DNA from: Mailhella sp.
GTDB lineage: Bacteria > Desulfobacterota > Desulfovibrionia > Desulfovibrionales > Desulfovibrionaceae
Length of the DNA stretch: 7,300 bases
Reading direction: 5' to 3'
NCBI GenBank assembly: GCA_017522745.1
Contig: JAFWYI010000155.1
Span: forward strand, 1-7,300
Below the pieces are notes generated by a model that searched no databases, had not been told where the DNA came from, and saw nothing but the letters and a program-made list of their open reading frames with translations. Below, piece after piece: positions 1 through 5,696 of this stretch (the first letter of the stretch is position 1; each line of letters starts with the position of its first letter). Position numbers and translations under genes: made by a program.

Positions 1-118
1 CCCTGTGGAAGCCCCTGCCCCTGCTCCCGTCGTGGAAGAAGAAAAGCCCGCTGAAGAACCTGCCCCTGCCGAAGAACCCGTGCAGCGCCCCCGCAAGAAC
101 CGCAAGTCCGCCGAGTAA
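1..118 (+). CDS. C-terminal end of an upstream phage protein (partial)
   Basis: The frame whose codons begin at position 2 is open from the window edge to a TAA at 116-118, four bases before the next start codon. The 38 visible residues form a low-complexity tail rich in Pro, Ala and Glu (PVEAPAPAPVVEEEKP, then further EEPAPAEEP units), and it switches abruptly to a basic patch (QRPRKNRKSAE) at the end. Such a segment is almost certainly disordered. Position just upstream of the neck genes suggests a head or neck structural protein, but the folded part lies outside the window and I do not assign a function. Frame 1 hits a stop early. Frame 3 is also open but does not end at a gene junction, so the frame-2 reading is preferred. 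Confidence 0.7.
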   Translation, partial: PVEAPAPAPVVEEEKPAEEPAPAEEPVQRPRKNRKSAE

Positions 119-121
119 GCC

Positions 122-568
122 ATGTCACTGAGCACTGAGGAAATACGCCACTACGTCAAGGACAAGCCGCTCCTCAATATCCTTCTCGAAGGGAATTATC
201 AGTCGTGCGATGAACTCATTGCTCTGGCTAAAAAGCTGGCCATCGGCGACTTCAACATCATCCCCCCTGTCACGCAGTACGTGGAAGAAAACTTCCCGTC
301 CGACACCATCATGCTCTACGGCATCCTGCACCATCTGGCCAACAGCGAGGCGGAACGCCAGCTCAGAAACCAGATCACCTACAACGCGCAGGGCCTCAAT
401 GCCGGCATAGACGACAAGCACCCCCAGTACCTCCAGCTTGCACAGTACTACAAGGGCCTTTTCGACCAGGGCATCACGTCCTACAAGCAGTCCCTCAACC
501 TCGAAAAGGCGTGGGGCGGCAGCTTCTCCCCGTACGCGGGTATCAACACGTATCAGTACAGGCAGTAA
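122..568 (+). CDS. Putative head-tail adaptor (neck) protein
   Basis: This encodes a 148-residue acidic protein with no signal peptide or membrane segment. It looks mostly helical, with a central stretch of about residues 70-120 around ANSEAERQLRNQI, LNAGIDDK and QLAQYYKGLFDQ, and a short non-helical C-terminus (GGSFSPYAGINTYQYRQ). It is followed by a zinc-ribbon protein, a probable tail-terminator protein and then the sheath. In many large contractile phages a small helical adaptor of about this size binds under the portal at this place in the order. I recognise the general style of such phage proteins but no named catalytic or binding motif, so adaptor is an inference from order and helicity. 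The ATG lies 3 bases after the upstream stop. No good Shine-Dalgarno sequence is visible, so translation may depend on coupling to the gene before it. Confidence 0.78.
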   Translation: MSLSTEEIRHYVKDKPLLNILLEGNYQSCDELIALAKKLAIGDFNIIPPVTQYVEENFPSDTIMLYGILHHLANSEAERQLRNQITYNAQGLNAGIDDKHPQYLQLAQYYKGLFDQGITSYKQSLNLEKAWGGSFSPYAGINTYQYRQ

Positions 569-573
569 CACTC

Positions 574-1131
574 ATGGCAGAAGAACTTTTCTACGGGCCC
601 GAACGCCCGCGCGAAAGCTACGAATACGATAAGTTCTCTACGCCTGAATACCTCACCGGCCACGCGCGCAAGATACTGTTAGACCTTGTGCGCGTGGCCC
701 GGATGTATAACGGGCGCCTCATACACATCTTCGCACCAGAACCTTCCGAGCGCTGCCCCGACTGCACCAACCTGCTCACCGGCGAACGCCTGCGCACTAT
801 CTGCCCTGCCTGCCACGGCACGGGCTTCGTAAACGGCTACAAAAAGGTGGGCAGGTTCTGGAGCCTTGTCGACTTCGGCCCGGGCTACCGCATGGGCACC
901 GATTTCGGCAATACCGAAAACCCCAACGGCACCAAGGAATCCGTCATCATCCTCGGTGCGCCCCTGCTGTTCGACGGCACCGTGTTCTTCTACGACGAAA
1001 CCAAGGAATGCGCGAAGATCTACAATGTGGAACCTCACATCGTGGCCATGCGCGGCTCCGTCATCGCGCAGATAGCGCAGGTGTCGCGCATCACCCCCGG
1101 AAGCGAAGAATACAAGCTCATAGACTGGTAA
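574..1131 (+). CDS. Putative neck/head-closure protein with a zinc ribbon
   Basis: I start this gene at ATG 574 (MAEELFYGPERP), 5 bases after the preceding stop, giving 185 residues. An in-frame ATG at 511 would overlap the previous gene by 58 bases. Residues 61-85 hold a four-cysteine ribbon, Cys61-x2-Cys64-x12-Cys77-x2-Cys80, whose second half reads CPACHGTGF, like a DnaJ-type CxxCxGxG knuckle; it should bind one zinc. The C-terminal half, about residues 95-185, looks beta-rich (VIILGAPLLFDGTVFFYDE). This resembles the small beta-barrel of head-closure (stopper) proteins that plug the portal after packaging. Its place between the adaptor and tail-terminator candidates fits that role. The zinc site is seen in the sequence; the head-closure role is inferred. 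The gene uses four ATA Ile codons and one TTA Leu codon, unlike the sheath gene. Confidence 0.8.
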   Translation: MAEELFYGPERPRESYEYDKFSTPEYLTGHARKILLDLVRVARMYNGRLIHIFAPEPSERCPDCTNLLTGERLRTICPACHGTGFVNGYKKVGRFWSLVDFGPGYRMGTDFGNTENPNGTKESVIILGAPLLFDGTVFFYDETKECAKIYNVEPHIVAMRGSVIAQIAQVSRITPGSEEYKLIDW

Positions 1132-1134
1132 GCC

Positions 1135-1749
1135 ATGAAACAGGAAGACATCCTCCCGCGCGGCAGTTCGCTCATCCCCTACGGTTCGCCGCTCCATGTT
1201 ACCGAGCTGGTCCTGCTCATGCTCAAGCAGACCTTCGCCGAATTTCCCGAAGACTATCACTACCGCTTCGTGCCCGGCAACTTCGAAGCGTCGGGCATAG
1301 CCTTCGATGTGCCGTACAATAAGGATTCCGAGATCTTCGGTAAAAAGCCCATCATCGTGGTGTCCCGCGGTGCACAGTCTACCGCGCCCGTAGCCATCAG
1401 CGACCGTGCCTCGCAGGACTACAAAACCCGCGACAAGGTAGGCTCCACCCTCATTCGAAGCTCCGTCAACGTGCGCATCACCAGCAAGGCCAAGGCCGAG
1501 GTGGAAGTGCTTTCCCAGCTGGTGTTCCACCTGCTCATGTACTTCCGCGTGCATCTGCCGCGCTACCTTGGCGTGCACATGGCATCCGACGTCATGCTCT
1601 CCGAAGTACGGCAGATGGAAGACGACGATGAGGTCTTCACCACCGAACTCACCTGCTCCTACACCACCCAGCCCAAGTGGGACGATAAGAACCTGCTGGA
1701 AGCGCCGCTGCTCAGAACCGTGCAGACGCACTTCACCTACAGGCGCTAA
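1135..1749 (+). CDS. Putative tail terminator / tail completion protein
   Basis: This encodes a 204-residue soluble protein starting 3 bases after the previous stop. The middle segment (KKPIIVVSRGAQSTAPVAISD, split at about residue 80) leads into STLIRSSVNVRITSKAKAEVE. A helical stretch, VLSQLVFHLLMYFRVHLP, follows, and then a beta-rich end (VMLSEVRQMEDDDEVFTTEL). That pattern, strand pair then long helix then strands, is the alpha/beta arrangement of tail terminator and completion proteins, which cap the growing tube and join it to the head. Its place immediately before the sheath and tube genes supports this. I know of similar proteins in large contractile phages, usually annotated only as structural, so the function is inferred from order and predicted fold. 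No membrane segment or signal peptide is visible. Confidence 0.77.
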   Translation: MKQEDILPRGSSLIPYGSPLHVTELVLLMLKQTFAEFPEDYHYRFVPGNFEASGIAFDVPYNKDSEIFGKKPIIVVSRGAQSTAPVAISDRASQDYKTRDKVGSTLIRSSVNVRITSKAKAEVEVLSQLVFHLLMYFRVHLPRYLGVHMASDVMLSEVRQMEDDDEVFTTELTCSYTTQPKWDDKNLLEAPLLRTVQTHFTYRR

Positions 1750-1838
1750 CCTGAATACCCGCATACGCCATGGGCAATATTTGAAAGATTTGGGAAGTCC
1801 CTTTCTTTTCAATTTTTCAAAACCATGGTGAGTGAAAA
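1750..1838. promoter_or_regulatory. AT-rich leader of the sheath gene with an imperfect inverted repeat
   Basis: These 89 bases are visibly richer in A/T than their surroundings and hold no gene. Positions 1781-1812 form an imperfect inverted repeat. The outer arms TTGAAAG (1781-1787) and TTTTCAA (1806-1812) pair, a four-base symmetric mismatch follows, and the inner part is GGGA (1792-1795) against TCCC (1798-1801). TTTCAA occurs again at 1815-1820, so the left arm could pair with either copy. The segment could hold a late promoter, an operator or a 5' UTR structure for the abundant sheath-tube mRNA. I cannot find a convincing -35/-10 pair: TTGAAA at 1781 has no TATAAT-like partner at the right distance. 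Confidence 0.35.
1827..1832 (+). promoter_or_regulatory. Ribosome binding site of the sheath gene
   Basis: GGTGAG lies 6 bases before ATG 1839 and is a fair Shine-Dalgarno sequence. It decides the start: the earlier ATG at 1825 is out of frame with the sheath, and this site falls at the correct distance from 1839. Confidence 0.65.
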
Positions 1839-3749
1839 ATGACCTATGTGAAACCTATGGCGCTGGTGTACCAGGAATACGCCGCCACCTCGCAGTCCTC
1901 TGTGAGTGCCGAGCTCCCCGCCTGCATCATCGGCCCATGCTATAATATCGTCGACTGCGTTGAAGACGAAGTCCTCGCCCTCGCCGGTCAGTATTCGTCT
2001 TCCGGCCTCAGCGGCGCTGCTTTCCCCAGCAACGCTCCTGGTGCCCTCATTGAGAAGGAATCCGTCAAGTTCCGCCTCAAGAACGCTTTCGTGGAATACG
2101 CCGAAGGCCTCATGCTCGATGGCGTCGCCGCTGGCAGCACTGCCAAGGTGGTCGAAGGCCTCCTGCCCTCCGGTGTCGAGATCGGCGATTACGCCGTGTT
2201 CTTCGCCGAAGGCTCTGCCGAACCCCTTTCCGACAAGGAATACCGCGTCATCGGCGTCAATGAAGCTGAAAGCACCGTGGTGCTCAATCGCTCCATCCCT
2301 GCTGGTGCCCAGTTCATGAACCTCCGCCGCAAGGTCGAAGAAATGTTCGTGGAAGCGGACTCTCAGTTCGTCTCTCTCGATATTTCTTCCGAAAAGTTCG
2401 ACCTTCTCGGCGTCACCTGCGACGTGAACGGCAAGGCCTGCCCTGTCGTCTCCGCCGAACTGTACGTGGGCTACCGCTCCCTGCGTCAGGACCTGTCCAG
2501 CGTGGGCACCCTGTACAGCGTGGACGAAGTGGAAGGCACCCTTGGCAAGATCGTGCCCGAAAACCCTCTGGCTTTCGGCATGAACATCGCTCTGGCCAAC
2601 TCCAGCAACGTGGGCATCAAGTACATCGGCGTGGATTCTGATGACCTCGTCGGCTACACCGCTGCCAAGGATCGCCTTGAAAACGAAGACGTGGTGTACG
2701 GCCTTGCTCCCCTCACTACCGAGGTGGCCGTTCTCAGCATGTTCAAGCAGCACTGCATCGCCATGAGCCAGCCCGAAGTCGGCATGTGGCGCATCTGCGT
2801 GGGCTGCGGCGAACTGCAGACCAAGACCACTGTTTCCGAAGGCTTCGGCAAGGTCTCTGCCGATGGCGACGGCGACCTGTGCGTGTTCACCGCCACCAGC
2901 GACGAAGTGACCTTCATGTCTTCTTCCGTCGATGCCGGCGACGTGCTCGTGCTTACCGATGCCGAAGGCGCTCAGCACAAGTACGTGGTGGCCAGCGTGG
3001 TGGCTGAAGACATCCTTACCGTCACCCAGAATTCCGCCTTCGATCCTGCCCTGTTCAACGCCGAAGGCGAGTACGCCTATACCGTGGAACACGAAATGGA
3101 CAAGACCGATCAGGCCGAAGCCATTGCTGGTGTTTCCGAATCCTACGGTTCCAGCCGCTACATCAACGTCTGGCCCGATGTCTGTGTTGTCGAAGGCCGT
3201 GAGCTCCCCGGCTACTATCTGGCCTGCGCCATCGTTGCCGGCTGTGCCAGCCTTGCCCCGCACTACGGCTTCACCCGCCTGTCCATGGCCGGCATCTCTG
3301 GTCTGAAGCACTCCAACGACTACTTCAACCAGGAACAGCTCGATACCATCGCCTCCGGCGGTACCTTCATCTTCGTGCAGAACTCCGAAGGTGCGGCTCC
3401 CTACGTTCGTCACCAGCTGACCACCGACCGCTCCACCATCGAGTTCCAGGAACTCTCCTTCGTCAAGAACTTCGACTACGTGTGCTACATCCTGCGCGAC
3501 GTGCTCGACCAGTTCATCGGCAAGTGGAACATCACCCCCAGCACTCTGGCCGCTATCCACACTTCCGTCTCCGCTGTGTTCGAAACCCTCATGCTTCAGA
3601 CGCAGCCCAAGATCGGCGCTCCTGTTCTCGGCTTCACCATCACCGAGATCAAGCAGCTGGAAAACACCCGTGACCGTGTCGAAGTCTACTGCGAGGTCGA
3701 TTTCCCCTACCCCCTCAACCATGTCGGCATGCACGTCGTGAGCCGCTAG
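1839..3749 (+). CDS. Contractile tail sheath protein
   Basis: This encodes 636 residues, close to the large T4-type sheaths and longer than compact ones of about 400-500. The C-terminal part, about residues 445-636, carries the conserved sheath core: a GISGLKHSNDYFNQEQLDTI segment, then IASGGTFIFVQNSEG, a basic/Thr stretch (VRHQLTTDRS), ELSFVKNFDYVCYILRD and GKWNITP. This domain lines the tube and links neighbouring subunits by strand exchange; contraction of the polymer drives the tube into the host. The middle contains extra beta-rich domains, including two similar GD-centred segments at residues 112-157 and 364-402. None of about 30 Ile codons is ATA, and in-frame TTA, CTA and TCA are absent, in keeping with high expression. 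The tube gene follows after 12 bases, as is usual for contractile tails. Confidence 0.95.
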   Translation: MTYVKPMALVYQEYAATSQSSVSAELPACIIGPCYNIVDCVEDEVLALAGQYSSSGLSGAAFPSNAPGALIEKESVKFRLKNAFVEYAEGLMLDGVAAGSTAKVVEGLLPSGVEIGDYAVFFAEGSAEPLSDKEYRVIGVNEAESTVVLNRSIPAGAQFMNLRRKVEEMFVEADSQFVSLDISSEKFDLLGVTCDVNGKACPVVSAELYVGYRSLRQDLSSVGTLYSVDEVEGTLGKIVPENPLAFGMNIALANSSNVGIKYIGVDSDDLVGYTAAKDRLENEDVVYGLAPLTTEVAVLSMFKQHCIAMSQPEVGMWRICVGCGELQTKTTVSEGFGKVSADGDGDLCVFTATSDEVTFMSSSVDAGDVLVLTDAEGAQHKYVVASVVAEDILTVTQNSAFDPALFNAEGEYAYTVEHEMDKTDQAEAIAGVSESYGSSRYINVWPDVCVVEGRELPGYYLACAIVAGCASLAPHYGFTRLSMAGISGLKHSNDYFNQEQLDTIASGGTFIFVQNSEGAAPYVRHQLTTDRSTIEFQELSFVKNFDYVCYILRDVLDQFIGKWNITPSTLAAIHTSVSAVFETLMLQTQPKIGAPVLGFTITEIKQLENTRDRVEVYCEVDFPYPLNHVGMHVVSR

Positions 3750-3753
3750 GAGG
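3748..3753 (+). promoter_or_regulatory. Strong ribosome binding site of the tube gene
   Basis: AGGAGG overlaps the sheath stop codon TAG (3747-3749) and sits 8 bases before ATG 3762. It is close to a perfect anti-16S match and much better than most sites in this window, as expected for an abundant protein. A second ATG at 3755 is only 1 base from the site and out of frame, so 3762 is the start. Confidence 0.85.
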
Positions 3754-3761
3754 TATGAATC

Positions 3762-4487
3762 ATGGCCTTCAGTCCCATCTCGAAAGTAGAGAACATCAGC
3801 CCGGTCACCACTGTCAGCAACTGGGTCGATAAGTACAAGGAAGCCTTCGTCGAGCACCAGCACGATCTGGCGCAGATGACCCTCATCCTGCCCGATGACA
3901 GCCTCATCGTGGCCGGTCCTCCCCGCCTGTCCATGGCCGATTCCGATACGTCCTTCCACGTCATCGGCTTCGTGCAGGACCTGCAGTACAACGATTCCAA
4001 GAACACGCAGTACCTCAAGGCCCTCGGTTCCCGCCGCCACATCCCGGCCTCTACCAACGTGCCTGTGCAGGGTTCCTGCAACCGTATGCTGTTCCTGGGC
4101 CGCAACTTCCTCAACGCCGTGTACGCTAACGCGACGTTCAACGAGAATATTACCAACCGTAACTCCAAGTTCGACGCCAACCTCGATATGTCTGGGGCTT
4201 GGTGGGCGAATCTCGATGAAGATGTGTTCCGCATCCCCTTCGGTCTCGGTGTCATCTACAACTCTCCTGCCTCCCTTGCCGGTAAGGGCAATGCGGTAAA
4301 ACAGGCGATGGCCGAGTACCTCGAATGCTGCACCTTCACCACCCGCAGCGTCACCATGCAGGCTGGCCAGGCTATGATCATGGAAAGCGTGCAGTTCGTG
4401 GCCGACCGCGTGGTTCCTTGGACTCATGGCGGTAACCTTATGGTCGATTCTGCTCTGGAGCGCCCCGTGATGACCGTCATGGAGTAA
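3762..4487 (+). CDS. Tail tube protein
   Basis: This encodes 241 residues with no signal peptide or membrane segment, directly after the sheath gene, where contractile phages keep the tube gene. The centre, about residues 65-125, reads HVIGFVQDLQYNDSKNTQYL followed by KALGSRRHIPASTNVPVQGS and RMLFLGRNFLNAVYANATF. This is typical of tail tube proteins, in which a beta-barrel with one helix stacks as hexameric rings: a strand, a Gly-Ser-Arg turn, a strand and then a small helix ending near LNAVY. A beta-rich C-terminal half (SVTMQAGQAMIMESVQFVAD) completes the barrel. The tube is the channel for DNA and the inner rod on which the sheath assembles. Codon use matches the sheath, with no ATA among about 10 Ile codons, and a terminator follows immediately. 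Confidence 0.88.
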   Translation: MAFSPISKVENISPVTTVSNWVDKYKEAFVEHQHDLAQMTLILPDDSLIVAGPPRLSMADSDTSFHVIGFVQDLQYNDSKNTQYLKALGSRRHIPASTNVPVQGSCNRMLFLGRNFLNAVYANATFNENITNRNSKFDANLDMSGAWWANLDEDVFRIPFGLGVIYNSPASLAGKGNAVKQAMAEYLECCTFTTRSVTMQAGQAMIMESVQFVADRVVPWTHGGNLMVDSALERPVMTVME

Positions 4488-4514
4488 TCCGAGAACATCG
4501 TGTAGACCTTTTTC

Positions 4515-4552
4515 AAGCCCCTTGCAGCAGCCCTGCAGGGGGCTTCTTCTTT
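4515..4552 (+). terminator. Intrinsic terminator after the tube gene
   Basis: Arms 4515-4527 and 4533-4545 pair over 13 base pairs with only one G-T wobble, around a 5-base loop (4528-4532). The core is GCCCCTTGCAG against CTGCAGGGGGC. The stem runs into a T-rich stretch (TTCTTCTTT, 4544-4552). The opposite direction lacks a T tract, so it acts on + strand transcription. It lies 27 bases after the tube stop and closes the sheath-tube unit. Confidence 0.9.
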
Positions 4553-4593
4553 GCGCGTATGAAGGGCAAAGCGCCAATGGCTCAATCTTTTCT

Positions 4594-5694
4594 ATGCAGG
4601 AAATTTTTACCACAGCCCTCGTCACCGGCGTCAACACCTCCACATTCACGTGCGACATCCTTACCACTCGCGGCAAGGAACTTCGCGACGTGCCCGTGCT
4701 CGGTGTGACCGGCGGCATGCACTCCCACGGCGTCACCTGGCTGACCGACCTTCGCAACTCCACGGTGGTGCTCGTGCACGTGGAAGGGCGCCCCTACTTG
4801 CTCTGCTCCCTTCCAGTAAAGGTAGTGCCCATGTCGGAAGAAAGGGACGAGGCTGTCTCCGCCACCAAAACAGGTGGGGCGGACGGCTTTACCTACGGCA
4901 GAACGGAAAACGGTTACTCAGGCAAGCGCCACACGGGCTTCCTGCCGGACGACAAGGTCATCGTGGCCGATGGCGGCTCCATGCTGGGCATACTCAGCGG
5001 CGGCCTTGCCATACTCAAGGCTTCCCCCCTTGCGCAGATCATCCTCGGCAAAGCCAAGGACTTCATCCATGTCATCGCCCGTGAACTAAGAATCATTACT
5101 GATTTTGGTGAAATGAAGTTCCACCACGGCTCTTCCGGCAGAACAGGCATGAGCATCATCGGCGGTGCCGTTACCGGTTCCGAAGCCAATGCCGAATCAG
5201 GCAAGCCCACCGTCACCGTCCACCTTGGCGACGTTCCGGACGCGCCGGATAAGCGCATCGTCATCATGGCCGAAAGCGTGGATGGCGAAGACTACGGCAT
5301 CATCGGCTACGGTGTGGACGGCAATCTGGAACAGGCCACTTCCAAGGACCATCTCACCTCTGTGGGGCGCAACAAGGAAGTGCGCGTGGAAGGCGGCGAC
5401 TACACCGAAGTGGACGGGGAGCAGAAGCTCTCCGTAGGCGGCAGTCAGGAAACCGAAGTAGCAGGAAGCCGCTCCGTTTCCGTGGCAGGCAAAGTAACGG
5501 AAACCTACGGCGGCAATCACCAGTCCTCCACGGGCGGTAATGCCACGCACTCGTCCGACGGCAGCTACAATATCAACGCCTCCGGCGCGGTGAACATCTG
5601 CGGTTCCAGCATCAACTTCAGCGCCACCAACGGTTCGGCATCTGGTGCCCCCTGCACCATGACGGTGGCCTCCCTCAACATCGTAAAGGCGTAG
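4594..5694 (+). CDS. Baseplate central spike protein (OB-like region plus octapeptide beta-helix)
   Basis: I start at ATG 4594 (MQEIFTTALVTGVN), giving 366 residues. A longer reading from TTG 4522 would begin inside the terminator stem and is rejected. Residues 1-76 look like the OB fold of gp5/VgrG/gpV-type spikes (TFTCDILTTRGKELRDVPVL, then VTWLTDLRNSTVVLVHVEG). Residues 77-256 form a Gly-rich middle with no lysozyme motif that I can see. Residues 265-336 are nine perfect octads with Gly in third place, the VxGxxxxx pattern of the T4 gp5 C-terminal beta-helix, which twines as a trimer into a needle. The protein should sit at the hub centre under the tube and pierce the envelope, with the PAAR protein encoded at 6557 on its tip. 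There is no clear Shine-Dalgarno sequence before the start. Confidence 0.88.
   Translation: MQEIFTTALVTGVNTSTFTCDILTTRGKELRDVPVLGVTGGMHSHGVTWLTDLRNSTVVLVHVEGRPYLLCSLPVKVVPMSEERDEAVSATKTGGADGFTYGRTENGYSGKRHTGFLPDDKVIVADGGSMLGILSGGLAILKASPLAQIILGKAKDFIHVIARELRIITDFGEMKFHHGSSGRTGMSIIGGAVTGSEANAESGKPTVTVHLGDVPDAPDKRIVIMAESVDGEDYGIIGYGVDGNLEQATSKDHLTSVGRNKEVRVEGGDYTEVDGEQKLSVGGSQETEVAGSRSVSVAGKVTETYGGNHQSSTGGNATHSSDGSYNINASGAVNICGSSINFSATNGSASGAPCTMTVASLNIVKA
5386..5601 (+). repeat. Nine in-frame octapeptide repeats of the spike beta-helix
   Basis: Nine 24-base units each encode an octad with Gly at position 3, beginning VEGGDYTE and ending ASGAVNIC. Position 1 is Val in the first five octads, then Tyr, Thr, Ser and Ala. 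The octad before (5362-5385, VGRNKEVR) keeps the phase but lacks the Gly. After one irregular octad, 5626-5649 again has Gly at position 3. The repeat is conserved in protein, not in DNA. Confidence 0.9.
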
Positions 5695-5696
5695 CC

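Noticed and set aside
511..573. Longer N-terminus for the zinc-ribbon protein (start at ATG 511)
   Set aside because: It would overlap the end of the previous gene by 58 bases. The ATG at 574 falls 5 bases after that stop, matching the tight spacing of the other genes.
679..1812. A 377-codon open frame on the minus strand across the neck genes
   Set aside because: It has the same codon register as the genes at 574 and 1135, so it is a by-product of codon bias. It spans a gene boundary and its product has no recognisable domain.
1781..1812. Reading the inverted repeat before the sheath as an intrinsic terminator
   Set aside because: The stem is interrupted by a four-base symmetric mismatch and the inner part is only 3-4 base pairs. 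It is far weaker than the terminator at 4515-4552, so I list it only as possible regulatory structure.
4522..4593. Longer N-terminus for the spike from TTG 4522
   Set aside because: The codons lie inside the terminator stem-loop, and the residues (CRGLLLCAYEG and on) do not resemble a spike N-terminus. The OB-like sequence starts right after ATG 4594.
1809..4763. A 984-codon open frame on the minus strand across sheath and tube
   Set aside because: Its codons lie exactly back to back with the sheath and tube codons, so it stays open simply because those genes avoid TTA, CTA and TCA. The translation is low-complexity (His/Gly/Val/Asp-rich) and matches no family, while the + strand has clear sheath and tube proteins.
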